Positions 1 through 8,574 of a stretch of DNA of 42,735 nt are shown in pieces. This stretch comes from Acinetobacter lactucae (GTDB lineage: Bacteria > Pseudomonadota > Gammaproteobacteria > Pseudomonadales > Moraxellaceae): positions 1-42,735 of the forward strand of contig NZ_LRPE01000025.1 in assembly GCF_001605885.1 (NCBI RefSeq), given 5' to 3'. Positions within the stretch are counted from its first letter, which is position 1. Each line of letters opens with the position of its first letter. The notes under the pieces are model-generated. The model saw nothing but the letters and a program-made list of their open reading frames with translations. It did not search any database and had not been told where the DNA came from. A program made the translations under genes and the position numbers.

Positions 1-323
1 GAATGTTAAATTAAGTATAATGAAATAAGTAGATTATTAAAATTAATTATGAAATCATATTTAAATTTACTCACTAAAACACTATATGATGGGATAAAAT
101 ATATATAAATTTAATATTTTTAAAAATAATAATATTAAAAATTATATAGGTAAGTAATTGATGTTTATAAGTATAATTTGAAATTTTTATGTTTTTATTG
201 TGATATGTGTCACAATAAAACCTTATTTTTTCAATTGAAATATTTCTTTAGATTTGTGGCTTTAATAAATCTATACTATAAAATCAATGTGTTTTTAAAC
301 TTAAGCGTGTGATAATTTGAGAT
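1..323. other. AT-rich non-coding stretch with a CRP-like palindrome
   Basis: No convincing gene is visible. The stretch is extremely A+T-rich. Its one clear structure is the perfect inverted repeat at 193-220, listed separately. It may be the 3' flank of a gene to the left of the window plus the promoter region of the small gene starting at 324. Confidence 0.5.
193..220. promoter_or_regulatory. 28-bp perfect inverted repeat, CRP/Vfr-like site
   Basis: The left arm TTTTATTGTGA (193-203) and right arm TCACAATAAAA (210-220) are exact reverse complements around a 6-bp centre. This contains the consensus TGTGA-N6-TCACA of CRP/Vfr-type regulators. It lies 104 bases before the start at 324. A T-rich run follows at 221-230, so a terminator hairpin for a gene left of the window is a possible alternative. 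Confidence 0.45.
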
Positions 324-617
324 ATGAAAGATTGGCAATGTAAGTATTGTAATGGTTACATTATGGTTAATCATTCAAAGATCAGCGTAGGAGAAAAAGT
401 TTACTTTTTGGTATATAAATTTGATGCAAAGAATGAACGGAAAAAATTATATAAAAAGGGAATTGTAGTTGCTCGCTACGATAATATACTTCACATTGAG
501 TCACGTAAAAAAACTTATAAAATCGAACAAGCTAAGGTCTATCCTCTAGGAGCACCAATGCCTTTTGTTTACAACATGTTTTGGATTTGTGGGTGTCCAT
601 GTACTCTACAAAATTAA
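324..617 (+). CDS. Hypothetical 97-residue protein with terminal Cys pairs
   Basis: I do not recognise this family. The product is basic, with a CKYC pair near the N-terminus (residues 6-9) and a CGCPC cluster near the C-terminus. The middle (about residues 20-75) alternates short beta-like segments with lysine-rich turns and could be a small SH3-like barrel; that fold is a guess. A weak GAG lies just before the ATG. A second ATG at 363 would remove the first Cys pair and is also possible. It stands alone between an AT-rich flank and soxR. The paired cysteines suggest metal binding, but nothing more can be claimed. Confidence 0.5.
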   Translation: MKDWQCKYCNGYIMVNHSKISVGEKVYFLVYKFDAKNERKKLYKKGIVVARYDNILHIESRKKTYKIEQAKVYPLGAPMPFVYNMFWICGCPCTLQN

Positions 618-693
618 TTTCTTAACTTTAAATATCAGCAATCCATTTTATAGATTTAAATGAGTTAATAATTTCATCCAATTTAACTGCTCA

Positions 694-709
694 GGTTTTA
701 TATAAAACC
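694..709. promoter_or_regulatory. 16-bp perfect palindrome upstream of soxR
   Basis: GGTTTTATATAAAACC is a perfect palindrome 103 bases before the soxR start. MerR-family regulators bind dyads in promoter spacers, so autoregulation by SoxR is possible. The sequence does not, however, resemble the CCTCAAG-type half-site of enteric SoxR boxes. Confidence 0.3.
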
Positions 710-811
710 GATAAGTTCAGTAAATGTTTTTTGCAGTTAAAGCGATTGGATAATTTATTTGACAAAATCAATAAGCTCTCTTATAAACCTCGAGTAAAGT
801 TGAGGTCAATC

Positions 812-1276
812 ATGATAAGTGAAAATAAAAAAGCTGACCCTAGTCGAGTTTTGACTGTGGGTGAAGTTGCAAAAAGGAGTGGGGTTCCTATCTCGACTCT
901 ACATTTTTATGAGGCGAAAGGTCTGATCAAAAGTATAAGAACCAATGGTAATCAGCGCCGCTTTCCATTAATCGTTTTAAGATATATTGCGATTATTAAA
1001 GTTGCTCAAAGAGTTGGAATTTCTTTAGATGAAATTAAAGCAGCACTTAGCGCCTATCCTATGGGAAGCAAATTAACAGCCAAGCAATGGAAAGAATTAT
1101 CAAGCCATTGGCGAAAAGATCTGGATGAGCGTATTCAAAAATTAACTAGACTACGTGATGAAATGGACTGGTGTATTGGCTGTGGTTGCTTGTCACTCGA
1201 GCAATGTCCTTTAAGAAATCCTGATGACGTATTAGCGAAAGAAGGAGCTGGACCACGAATTTTAGAGAGACCTTAA
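812..1276 (+). CDS. soxR: Redox-sensitive transcriptional activator SoxR
   Basis: This is a MerR-family [2Fe-2S] sensor that activates target promoters when redox-cycling compounds or superoxide oxidise its cluster. The N-terminal winged helix spans about residues 13-80 ([21 protein letters not shown]) and is followed by a dimerisation helix. The cluster ligands are the CX2CXCX5C motif, Cys121, Cys124, Cys126 and Cys132. The frame is open further upstream from a TTG at 731. The ATG at 812 is preferred because GAGG lies six bases before it and the resulting 154 residues equal the length of E. coli SoxR. No soxS is adjacent; outside enterics SoxR usually acts directly on exporters and oxidoreductases. 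Confidence 0.93.
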   Translation: MISENKKADPSRVLTVGEVAKRSGVPISTLHFYEAKGLIKSIRTNGNQRRFPLIVLRYIAIIKVAQRVGISLDEIKAALSAYPMGSKLTAKQWKELSSHWRKDLDERIQKLTRLRDEMDWCIGCGCLSLEQCPLRNPDDVLAKEGAGPRILERP

Positions 1277-1434
1277 TTACAATATTTAATAATTTTTTTA
1301 GGACAGAATATTTTAAATTCCAATCAATTAAAGAGCAGTTAATAGAATTCTAAGAGAGTTTTTTATTGTAAAGAAGTCACATGAAACATGAATTTTTTTG
1401 ATATCTTTAGTTTTTTATTAAGAAGCAAAAATTT

Positions 1435-1869
1435 ATGAAAAAAATTATCTTTCTTGGTTTAGCGCTCGTTTCGTTAACGGCTTGTTCATCTGTACAACAT
1501 AAAGATTCAACTCCACCAAAAATTGGTTCACCAAACCCCGCTAGTCAATATTGTGTTGAACAAGGCGGGAAATTAGAAATTAGAAATGAAGCAAATGGGC
1601 AGGTTGGGTATTGTCACTTACCAAATGGCCAAGTCGTCGAAGAATGGAAATTATTCCGTGATAACCAAGCGAACTGTGTAGCAGAAGAAGCTCAAAAATT
1701 GGTAGGTCAATCTGGCCTGACTGATGATCAAATTAAGCAAAAAACTAAATCTGAAATTGTGCGTAAAGTAGCTCCAGGTCAACCTATGACTATGGACTAT
1801 CGTACAAACCGAGTTACAGTGACTATTGATCCTGCTTCTAAGAAAATTACTCAGGCAACCTGTGGTTAA
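1435..1869 (+). CDS. DUF333 / I78-like lipoprotein
   Basis: This is a predicted outer-membrane or periplasmic lipoprotein of 144 residues. A type II signal peptide ends in the lipobox LTAC, with the lipidated Cys at residue 17. Residues about 35-75 (NPASQYCVEQGGKLEIRNE, then GYCHLPNGQVVEEW) are a DUF333-type domain with paired cysteines. The C-terminal part (about 85-144, with VAPGQPMTMDYRTNRVTV and a terminal TCG) resembles the I78 peptidase-inhibitor fold. The combination is common in Acinetobacter, but its role is not established; periplasmic protease inhibition is inferred from the I78 resemblance only. A terminator follows 40 bases downstream, so it is probably monocistronic. Confidence 0.8.
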   Translation: MKKIIFLGLALVSLTACSSVQHKDSTPPKIGSPNPASQYCVEQGGKLEIRNEANGQVGYCHLPNGQVVEEWKLFRDNQANCVAEEAQKLVGQSGLTDDQIKQKTKSEIVRKVAPGQPMTMDYRTNRVTVTIDPASKKITQATCG

Positions 1870-1909
1870 TTTGTATAATTAAGTTTGCTAAATTAAATCG
1901 TGAAATAAA

Positions 1910-1935
1910 AGTCTGCTGAAATGCAGGCTTTTTTA
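1910..1935 (+). terminator. Rho-independent terminator of the lipoprotein gene
   Basis: AGTCTGC (1910-1916) pairs with GCAGGCT (1923-1929), including one G-U pair, and is followed by a T-run. It sits 40 bases after the stop codon at 1869. Confidence 0.7.
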
Positions 1936-1944
1936 TTAAGTAAT

Positions 1945-1972
1945 AAAAAAAAGCCTCTAGCGGACTAGAGGC
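1945..1972 (-). terminator. Strong minus-strand intrinsic terminator
   Basis: GCCTCTAG (1953-1960) and CTAGAGGC (1965-1972) form a perfect 8-bp stem with a 4-nt loop. Read on the minus strand, the stem is followed by eight T's (plus-strand A-run 1945-1952). It ends any transcript coming from the EamA gene or from the possible small RNA just upstream on that strand. Confidence 0.75.
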
Positions 1973-2060
1973 AGAAAAACTCCAGATGCAAGAACAGGTG
2001 AATTATGCATCTGAGTTAAGTAGGTTGTATCAAACCATGTAAAGCACTTTACCAGTAAAA
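1945..2060 (-). ncRNA. Possible small RNA, minus strand
   Basis: Between the EamA stop (2249) and the strong minus-strand terminator lie nearly 300 non-coding bases. Two perfect stems are packed here: CAGATGCA (1983-1990) with TGCATCTG (2006-2013), then the terminator stem. An almost perfect dyad GTAAAG-CA-CTTTAC (2039-2052) lies where a promoter or operator could be. This layout fits an independently transcribed small RNA. A long structured 3' UTR of the EamA mRNA is the alternative. No convincing -35/-10 pair was found, and the 5' end given is approximate. Confidence 0.3.
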
Positions 2061-2135
2061 ATGAATAAAAATAGAGAGGTGCGACTAATGGCTAATGTTC
2101 TGTGGTTGTTTTTTAATCGGCTTAAATGAGTAAAT

Positions 2136-2159
2136 TGGACTGTAATTTATAACAGTCCA
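2136..2159. repeat. 8-bp stem hairpin downstream of the EamA gene
   Basis: TGGACTGT (2136-2143) pairs perfectly with ACAGTCCA (2152-2159) around an 8-nt loop. There is no T-run directly after it on either strand, so it is not a canonical terminator. It may protect the EamA mRNA 3' end or be an operator. Confidence 0.35.
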
Positions 2160-2248
2160 TATATATGATGGATTTTTTAACCTCTCGATTAATTTTTGAT
2201 TTGTGTAGAAAATTTTCATTTTTTTGGTCTTTAGCTGTTACTCAAAGT

Positions 2249-3157
2249 TTATTTTTTAGTGAGAACGATAACGCATAAAAAAATTAAGATTAAACCTAAA
2301 TAACTACTCAATGTTAGGCTTTCACCTACTAATAGCACTGCTAATAAAGTGGCTACTGGAATTTCAACGAGTGCTAAAGTCATGGCCTGACTCGCAGGAA
2401 TACGTTTTAATCCAAAGCTAAAAAATAGATAACCTAAAAACATAGGTACGATCGGAATATAAAGTGCTACCCAAAGATTTGTTGGATAATCAAATAGGTG
2501 AGTTGCTGTAATAAATAATGTAGGTAATAAAAGAACGGCCGAGATACCAAAAATCACGCCCATCGCAGCTCTTGAGTCGACACCTTCATGAATTAAATTT
2601 TTCATAATCCATGAATATGTTGCATAACTCAGGCTAGAAAGTAAGCCAAAAAATACGCCTAAAAGACGTTCTGACTGAATCCCTTGATGTTGATGACTAT
2701 GTTCGCCTGAATAGGAGAGTAAGACAACTCCTAAAAAACCTAAGATAAAACTAATGAGCCATTTTAAAGAGAGTTTACGTTTATCTAATAACCATTCGAG
2801 CATGACCGAAAACAAAGGGGCACAGCCAATTGAAATGACGGTACCAATGGAAACACCAGCCAACGAGACAGATGAATAAAATGCGAAAGGGCACAGAATA
2901 GAGACAATTACAGCAATAAAAACTTTCGTTTTATAGTCAAAAAGCTTTCGGTAATCTTTCTTAATTGCTTTTAAACTTAAAAATGTATGAATTAACCCTC
3001 CGAAACCTACAGATATAGTGGCAATCACTACTGGACTAATACCTTTTGCAAAAGACGCAGCAGTACCTGCAGTACCCCATAAAAATGCCGCAAATAGTAC
3101 AGATAAGAAACCCGTATAATAAGTTAGGGAAAATTTTGTTTCTGTTGGCACGTTCAT
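2249..3157 (-). CDS. EamA/DMT-family transporter, 10 membrane segments
   Basis: This is an inner-membrane drug/metabolite-type exporter of 302 residues. Two repeats of about five hydrophobic segments are visible, as in the EamA (RhaT/YdcZ-like) fold, e.g. LSVLFAAFLWGTAGTAASFAKG near the N-terminus and the closing segment LILIFLCVIVLT. A Pro-Ala-Ser stretch (RIPASQAMTLALVEIPVATLLAVLL) is typical of the second half. The ATG at 3157 is preferred over an in-frame TTG at 3196 because the extra residues look non-native. The substrate cannot be read from the sequence; relatives export amino acids or metabolites. It is divergent from sdaA, so serine or another amino acid is possible but unproven. Confidence 0.82.
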   Translation of the reverse strand: MNVPTETKFSLTYYTGFLSVLFAAFLWGTAGTAASFAKGISPVVIATISVGFGGLIHTFLSLKAIKKDYRKLFDYKTKVFIAVIVSILCPFAFYSSVSLAGVSIGTVISIGCAPLFSVMLEWLLDKRKLSLKWLISFILGFLGVVLLSYSGEHSHQHQGIQSERLLGVFFGLLSSLSYATYSWIMKNLIHEGVDSRAAMGVIFGISAVLLLPTLFITATHLFDYPTNLWVALYIPIVPMFLGYLFFSFGLKRIPASQAMTLALVEIPVATLLAVLLVGESLTLSSYLGLILIFLCVIVLTKK

Positions 3158-3467
3158 ATGGAGTGACTCAAACTTTAAAAGTTTTATGCAGCACAATTTC
3201 TACAAGATAAGAATGATTAATCTTGTAAAGAATAAGTTAGCTGAATGGGTAGGAACTTTTTGATGACTGTCCGTCTCAAGGAAACAGTATATGCAAATCA
3301 CAGAATTTTGCTGAAGAATTTATCATTTAATTTAATGGAAAAATCTACTATTTGAAAAATAGTAAATTCAGTATTGATTGTGTTGTTTTTAGGCAGTGAG
3401 CCATTTATTTTCAGTGCCTTATAGACGGCTTAATGATAATTTTAGAACTATCCGAAAGGACACAATA
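3158..3467. other. Divergent intergenic region between EamA gene and sdaA
   Basis: About 310 bases without a substantial gene. It contains one perfect inverted repeat, TACTATTT-GAA-AAATAGTA (3346-3364), which could be an operator between the two divergent promoters or an RNA hairpin in the sdaA leader. No confident promoter hexamers were picked. Confidence 0.4.
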
Positions 3468-3503
3468 ATGACGAACATACGAATAATAATGAATCGAAGG
3501 TAG
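3468..3503 (+). CDS. Possible 11-codon leader peptide before sdaA
   Basis: A tiny frame, MTNIRIIMNRR plus TAG, begins with ATG seven bases after AAAGGA, a better ribosome-binding sequence than most genes here have. It ends six bases before the sdaA GTG. Its end overlaps the sdaA ribosome-binding site (GAAGGTAGG), so translating it could open or block sdaA initiation. The peptide has no serine or glycine, which argues against simple serine attenuation. It may also be chance. Confidence 0.3.
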   Translation: MTNIRIIMNRR

Positions 3504-3509
3504 GACCAA

Positions 3510-4889
3510 GTGTTTATTAGTGTATTTGATCTTTTTAAAATAGGCATCGGCCCATCTAGCTCCCATACAGTTGGACCAATGCGAGCGGCATACAGTTTTG
3601 TGGATGATTTATTGAAGCAAAACAATTTACAAGCAACGGTAAGAGTTCAGGCGAAGTTATACGGTTCGCTGTCGGCAACCGGTGTCGGTCATGCGACAGA
3701 CAAGGCAGTACTGTTAGGCTTAATGGGCTTTGACCCTGAACATATTGATACTCAAGTAAGCATAAGCTTGATTGAAGATGTACTTGAAAATAAAGCTATC
3801 CAGCTTAATCAGCAAAAGACTATTTCTTTTGATTATAAGCATGATGTGCTTTTTTTAGATGAATCTTTGCCTTATCACCCCAACGCAATGGAACTGATTG
3901 CGTATAACGGGGCTCAAGAAATTTTATATGCAGAAACTTACTATTCGGTTGGTGGTGGCTTTATTGTCAGTGAAAGACAATTAACACACACCGAAACTGA
4001 AACCAACGACGTTAAAGTTCCATATCCATTTCACAGTGCGGCTGAACTTTTAAGCTTATGTAGAACTCATCATTTATCAGTGAGTGAGTTAATGCTTGAA
4101 AACGAAAAAAGCTGGCGTAGTGAAAGTGAGATTCGCAGTAAAATTATGGAAATCTGGAAAGTGATGCAGCAATGTATTCACAACGGATTAATTAATGAAG
4201 GCATATTACCGGGCGGATTAAACGTAAAACGTCGGGCTAAAAAAATTCACGATAAGTTATTAAATAAGAAAAACTCTAACCTGATTGTGACAACTTTTCA
4301 TGCCATGGAGTGGGTTAATTTATTTGCCTTGGCGGTCAATGAAGAAAATGCTGCTGGCGGTCGAGTCGTAACAGCCCCTACAAATGGTGCGGCAGGGATT
4401 ATTCCGGCAGTTTTATATTACTACGTGACTTTCTCTAAAGACTTTTCCGAAGACAAAGTGGTTCGCTTTTTTCTAAGTGCGGCAGCCGTCGGCATTTTAT
4501 GTAAACTCAATGCTTCTATTTCTGGTGCAGAAGTGGGATGTCAGGGCGAAGTCGGCTCAGCATGTGCGATGGCTTCGGCAGGTTTAGCCGAGATTTTAGG
4601 AGCATCACCTGAGCAAGTGGAGCATGCAGCTGAAATTGGCCTTGAACATAATTTGGGTTTAACGTGTGACCCGATTGGTGGTTTGGTTCAGGTGCCTTGC
4701 ATTGAACGAAATGCAATTGCAGCCGTAAAAGCGATTAATGCAGCACAAATGGCACTTCATGATGACGATGAACATTTTGTCACGCTAGATAAAGTGATTC
4801 AGACCATGAAGGAAACAGGCAAAGATATGTCTGAAAAATATAAAGAGACGTCAAAAGGTGGCCTCGCTGTTAACGCAATTGAGTGCTAA
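3510..4889 (+). CDS. sdaA: L-serine ammonia-lyase (L-serine dehydratase), single chain
   Basis: This enzyme deaminates L-serine to pyruvate and ammonia using an oxygen-labile [4Fe-4S] cluster. At 459 residues it is the fused one-chain form, with an N-terminal beta domain ([21 protein letters not shown] at the start) and a C-terminal alpha domain. Cluster cysteines are Cys344 ([10 protein letters not shown]), Cys386 (LTCDPIGG) and Cys397 (VPCIERNA), spaced as in E. coli SdaA. The start is GTG, chosen because AAGGTAGG precedes it and the family begins at this motif. It is transcribed alone and ends in a 14-bp terminator stem shared with convergent paaZ. Confidence 0.95.
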   Translation: MFISVFDLFKIGIGPSSSHTVGPMRAAYSFVDDLLKQNNLQATVRVQAKLYGSLSATGVGHATDKAVLLGLMGFDPEHIDTQVSISLIEDVLENKAIQLNQQKTISFDYKHDVLFLDESLPYHPNAMELIAYNGAQEILYAETYYSVGGGFIVSERQLTHTETETNDVKVPYPFHSAAELLSLCRTHHLSVSELMLENEKSWRSESEIRSKIMEIWKVMQQCIHNGLINEGILPGGLNVKRRAKKIHDKLLNKKNSNLIVTTFHAMEWVNLFALAVNEENAAGGRVVTAPTNGAAGIIPAVLYYYVTFSKDFSEDKVVRFFLSAAAVGILCKLNASISGAEVGCQGEVGSACAMASAGLAEILGASPEQVEHAAEIGLEHNLGLTCDPIGGLVQVPCIERNAIAAVKAINAAQMALHDDDEHFVTLDKVIQTMKETGKDMSEKYKETSKGGLAVNAIEC

Positions 4890-4890
4890 A

Positions 4891-4927
4891 AAAATGAGAT
4901 GGGGACGAGGTGACCCCATCTCATTTT
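4891..4927. terminator. Bidirectional terminator between sdaA and paaZ
   Basis: AAAATGAGATGGGG (4891-4904) pairs perfectly with CCCCATCTCATTTT (4914-4927) around a 9-nt loop, giving a 14-bp stem. The flanking A- and T-runs allow termination on both strands, as expected between the convergent ends of sdaA and paaZ. Confidence 0.88.
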
Positions 4928-4932
4928 AAACA

Positions 4933-7035
4933 TTAAGCCTCGCGAGCAACTAAGGTTAAAATATCGTAAGTTGCGACAAGTTCCCCACGTTGGTTCTTGA
5001 CTTTAATATCCCACACGACAACGCCATGTGCAGGTTGAGATGGGTCTTTTTGTGGTTTAGGCGTTTTTTGTTTACAGGTGAGTTCAACCTGAATCGAGTC
5101 ACCAATTTTAACGGGTTCAACAAAACGTAAGTTGTCCATACCGTAGTTTGCAATCACAGGACCTTGTGCTGCATCTACAAATAGACCTGCTGCAGCAGAT
5201 ACAATGAAGTAGCCGTGTGCCACACGCTCACCAAAGAAAGACTCGGCCGCTGCGATTTTGTCGGTATGTGCGTAGAAGTAGTCACCGCTTAAACACGCGA
5301 AATTGACAATATCTGCTTCAGTTACTGTACGACGCGCCGTTAATAAACGTTCACCAATCACTAACTCATCAAAAGACTTTTTAAATGGATGTACGCGGTC
5401 TTCGTTAACTTTCGAACCAGCAGTCCATGAGTGGGTAATTTGAGTCAGGCTATTTGGAGAACCCTGAATTGCAGTGCGCTGCATGTAGTGTTTAACGGCG
5501 CGAATACCACCTAACTCTTCACCGCCACCTGCACGACCAGGACCGCCATGCACAAGATGCGGAAGTGGTGAACCATGTCCTGTACTTTCTTTTGCAGACT
5601 CTGAATCGAGTACATGCACACGGCCATGCCAAGGTGCAATTTTTTGAATAATTTGTTCAATATTCTCATCGTTATTTTTAACGACTGAAGCCACTAAGCT
5701 ACCTTCACCACGTGAAACAAGATCGCTAAGCTCTTCAATGCTTTGATATGGCATGAGTGTACATACCGGACCGAAAGCTTCTGTAGTATGAACATTCGTC
5801 GCTTGTAAAGGTTGTTCGCAGAGCAATAAAGTTGGAGCGAAAAAAGCACCTTTTTCAGGATGATCTGTATTAAACCTAAAGGTCTCGTTGCCACCAAAAA
5901 CAATTTTTGCATCTTTGCTAAGCTCGGCAACTTTTTCTGCAACGTCATGTTTTTGTTTAACACTCGCCAAAGCGCCCATGGTGGTTTCTTCTTTTTGAGG
6001 GTCACCCACCACAACTTTAGCAAGTTTGGCGGTTAGCTTCTCTTGTACAGTCGTTAACAAGTTTTCAGGAACGAAAGCACGACGAATGGCAGTACATTTT
6101 TGCCCTGCTTTTGTCGTCATTTCACGGAAGACTTCACGCACAAATAAATCTACAGTTTCTTCATTTGCTTCAGGGCTTAAAATTGCGCTGTTTACCGAGT
6201 CGGCTTCCATGCTAAATGGAATCGAATATTTATTGAGGTGAGGGTGGTTACGTAGTTTTTGACCTGTGTAGGCAGAACCTGTAAACGTAACGCAGTCTTG
6301 TGGGCCTAACTGTTCTAACAGGTCATAAGTCTGACCGCAAATGAGTTGTAGCGAACCTTTTGGTAATACATGTGCTTCTTCAATGGCTTTTACAACAGCT
6401 TGAGTTAATTGAGAGCCATCGGTTGCAGGTTTAACAATACATGGCACACCTGCAAGTAGCGTCGGTGCAATCTTTTCAAGCATTCCCCAAATTGGGAAGT
6501 TAAAAGCGTTAATGTGAACGGCAACACCTGCTTTAGGGCTTAAAATGTGTTTAGCGCCGAAAGTCCCATTTTTAGATAATTGAATCCAGCTGTCTTCGGT
6601 AATAATTTTTTCGTCATTGAGTTCACGGCGAACCAGACTTGAATAAGCAAATAATGTCTGGATGCCACCTTCAATATCAATCCATGCATCTTTACGAGTT
6701 GCACCTGTTGCATAAGCAAGCTTATAGAACTCTTCCTTACGTTCCAGTAAATATTGGGCAATTTGTTTTAATGCATTAGCGCGTTGATGAAACGTCCAGT
6801 TAGCCAATTCTGAACCATTTTGTTTGGCATATTGAACAACACGTTTCATATCAATGCCATGACTACTTACGGCATAAATCGGTTCACCTGTAATGGCATG
6901 ATAAACAGGACGTAGTTCTTCGCCCGTCGAATGCCATGTTCCATAGACGTAAGAAGCAAGGTGAGGCAGTTGATGCTCAGACTGCTGAAAATCTGTGTCA
7001 GTTGAGGTTCCTTCTAGGTGTGCTTGTTCAAGCAT
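4933..7035 (-). CDS. paaZ: PaaZ: oxepin-CoA hydrolase / semialdehyde dehydrogenase
   Basis: This bifunctional enzyme opens the oxepin-CoA ring with its C-terminal R-specific enoyl-CoA hydratase (MaoC) domain. Its N-terminal NADP-dependent aldehyde dehydrogenase then oxidises the reactive semialdehyde to 3-oxo-5,6-dehydrosuberyl-CoA. The ALDH domain covers about residues 1-530, with catalytic Cys in [13 protein letters not shown] and the INAFNFPIW stretch. The MaoC domain lies at about 550-690, with GDYFYAHTD and ERVAHGYF holding the hydratase Asp/His. At 700 residues it is near the E. coli length (681). The ATG at 7035 is chosen over an upstream TTG because AAGGAG lies before it. It is divergent from paaA. 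Confidence 0.95.
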   Translation of the reverse strand: MLEQAHLEGTSTDTDFQQSEHQLPHLASYVYGTWHSTGEELRPVYHAITGEPIYAVSSHGIDMKRVVQYAKQNGSELANWTFHQRANALKQIAQYLLERKEEFYKLAYATGATRKDAWIDIEGGIQTLFAYSSLVRRELNDEKIITEDSWIQLSKNGTFGAKHILSPKAGVAVHINAFNFPIWGMLEKIAPTLLAGVPCIVKPATDGSQLTQAVVKAIEEAHVLPKGSLQLICGQTYDLLEQLGPQDCVTFTGSAYTGQKLRNHPHLNKYSIPFSMEADSVNSAILSPEANEETVDLFVREVFREMTTKAGQKCTAIRRAFVPENLLTTVQEKLTAKLAKVVVGDPQKEETTMGALASVKQKHDVAEKVAELSKDAKIVFGGNETFRFNTDHPEKGAFFAPTLLLCEQPLQATNVHTTEAFGPVCTLMPYQSIEELSDLVSRGEGSLVASVVKNNDENIEQIIQKIAPWHGRVHVLDSESAKESTGHGSPLPHLVHGGPGRAGGGEELGGIRAVKHYMQRTAIQGSPNSLTQITHSWTAGSKVNEDRVHPFKKSFDELVIGERLLTARRTVTEADIVNFACLSGDYFYAHTDKIAAAESFFGERVAHGYFIVSAAAGLFVDAAQGPVIANYGMDNLRFVEPVKIGDSIQVELTCKQKTPKPQKDPSQPAHGVVVWDIKVKNQRGELVATYDILTLVAREA

Positions 7036-7300
7036 GACCAAACTCCTTTTTTATGTGATACATCAATTATAAAAATTGCAAAAATATGATTCATAATTTC
7101 AGATTAATTTGTCAAAAAGTCAACTTTATTTTGATTTGTAAAAGTAAAAAGGTTTTTTACAATTGATTTAAATTTAATAATTTCAAATATTTAATTTTGA
7201 ATTATTGGTTGTATTTAATTTGATACTAAAAAATTGATTGACTTTGTTTTTAGTGTATCGAAAAATAGATTTAAGGGTGATACCTACAGGGAATGAAAGA
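7036..7300. promoter_or_regulatory. paaZ-paaA divergent promoter region
   Basis: This 265-bp AT-rich spacer must hold promoters for paaZ (left) and paaA (right). The most operator-like element is 7083-7097 (separate entry). A weaker related sequence, TATGTGATACATCAA, lies at 7052-7066 close to paaZ. A possible paaA -35/-10 pair is TTGATT and TATCGA around 7230-7262; this is low confidence. Confidence 0.55.
7083..7097. promoter_or_regulatory. Candidate PaaX operator
   Basis: AATATGATTCATAAT matches most positions of the PaaX consensus as I recall it from E. coli (WWTRTGATTCGYGWT) and contains the dyad ATGATTCAT. It lies between the divergent paaZ and paaA genes, where PaaX is known to repress in E. 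coli until phenylacetyl-CoA binds. Confidence 0.45.
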
Positions 7301-8239
7301 ATGGAAAACAATTACCAGAAATTTGAACAAAATATTGCCAATGAAATTACGATCGAGGCGAAGGATCAAATGCCCGATGCCTATCGCAAAACATTGATTC
7401 GTCAAATCGGGCAACATGGACATTCTGAAATTGTAGGTATGTTGCCTGAAGGGAATTGGATTACTCGTGCGCCAACTTTAAAACGTAAAGCAGTTTTATT
7501 GGCGAAGGTACAAGATGAAGCGGGTCATGGTTTGTATTTGTACAGCGCAGCAGAAACTTTAGGCGCTGACCGTGATGACATGATGGAAAAATTGATTGAT
7601 GGGAAAATGAAATACTCATCAATCTTTAACTATCCAACTTTGACTTGGGCAGATGTCGCTGCAATTGGCTGGCTTGTCGATGGGGCAGCCATTGTGAACC
7701 AAGTTGCGCTTTGCCGTACCTCTTACGGACCATATGCACGTGCAATGGTACGTATCTGTAAAGAAGAAAGTTTCCACCAACGCCAAGGTTTTGAAGCCAT
7801 GATGGCTTTGGCAAACGGTACACCAGAACAAAAGCAGATGGCACAAGATGCAGTAAATCGCTACTGGTGGCCAGCACTCATGATGTTTGGCCCAAGTGAT
7901 GAGCATTCTCCAAACAGCGCACAAAGCATGGCGTGGAAAATCAAACGTTTTAGTAATGATGAATTACGTCAGAAGTTCGTTGATAACACCGTGCCACAAG
8001 TGTTGCAGCTTGGCTTGGAAGTGCCGGACCCAGATTTAAAACTGAATGAAGAAACAGGCCACTATGAGTTTGGCGAGATCGACTGGCACGAATTTAATGA
8101 AGTAATTGCCGGACGTGGACCATGTAATCACGAGCGTATCGAAGCTCGCCGTAAAGCATGGGAAAACGGCAAATGGGTTCGTGATGCAGCAGTGGTCTAC
8201 GCGAAAAAGCAGCAGCTTGAAGCAAACAAAGTGGCTTAA
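7301..8239 (+). CDS. paaA: Phenylacetyl-CoA 1,2-epoxidase, catalytic subunit PaaA
   Basis: PaaA is the di-iron catalytic subunit of the PaaABCE complex, which adds one oxygen atom to the ring of phenylacetyl-CoA to give the 1,2-epoxide. The family core is unmistakable: [52 protein letters not shown] and [15 protein letters not shown], where the conserved Glu/His residues bind iron. The ATG at 7301 gives 312 residues, close to E. coli PaaA (309). An upstream TTG extension (7238) adds unrelated residues and is rejected. AGGGA precedes the chosen start. It heads the operon; paaB starts 32 bases after its stop. Confidence 0.96.
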   Translation: MENNYQKFEQNIANEITIEAKDQMPDAYRKTLIRQIGQHGHSEIVGMLPEGNWITRAPTLKRKAVLLAKVQDEAGHGLYLYSAAETLGADRDDMMEKLIDGKMKYSSIFNYPTLTWADVAAIGWLVDGAAIVNQVALCRTSYGPYARAMVRICKEESFHQRQGFEAMMALANGTPEQKQMAQDAVNRYWWPALMMFGPSDEHSPNSAQSMAWKIKRFSNDELRQKFVDNTVPQVLQLGLEVPDPDLKLNEETGHYEFGEIDWHEFNEVIAGRGPCNHERIEARRKAWENGKWVRDAAVVYAKKQQLEANKVA

Positions 8240-8271
8240 CAAGATTTATGGAAAAATTTGAGGAAATCAAA

Positions 8272-8562
8272 ATGGAAGATAAAAACAACTGGTCGCTCTA
8301 CGAAGTATTTGTACGTAGTAAACAAGGCTTAAGCCACCGTCATGTAGGTAGCTTAAGAGCACCTGATGATGAAATCGCACTGCAACATGCGCGTGATGTT
8401 TATACGCGCCGTAACGAAGGAATTAGCATTTGGGTGGTTCGTTCTGAACTGATTAAATCTTCACAGCCAGATGAAAAAGCTGAATTTTTCGAACCTTCTC
8501 TAGACAAGGTTTATCGTCATCCGACTTTTTACCATATCCCAGATGGCATTGAGCACATGTAA
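8272..8562 (+). CDS. paaB: Phenylacetyl-CoA epoxidase subunit PaaB
   Basis: PaaB is a small structural subunit that bridges PaaAC heterodimers in the epoxidase complex. The family signature WSLYEVFVRSKQGLSHRHVG near the start and VYRHPTFYHIPDGIEHM at the end are nearly full matches to E. coli PaaB. The ATG at 8272 gives 96 residues (E. coli 95) and has GAGGAA seven bases before it. An ATG at 8248 in the same frame would add eight residues and lacks a good ribosome site. Confidence 0.95.
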   Translation: MEDKNNWSLYEVFVRSKQGLSHRHVGSLRAPDDEIALQHARDVYTRRNEGISIWVVRSELIKSSQPDEKAEFFEPSLDKVYRHPTFYHIPDGIEHM

Positions 8563-8574
8563 GGGAGATGACAC

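Noticed and set aside
3419..3625. Minus-strand frame overlapping the start of sdaA
   Set aside because: It covers the sdaA ribosome site and the conserved N-terminus on the other strand, and shows no family likeness.
5694..6023. 109-codon frame on the minus strand overlapping paaZ
   Set aside because: It is the wrong phase of the paaZ strand. PaaZ itself shows unbroken family motifs through the same bases.
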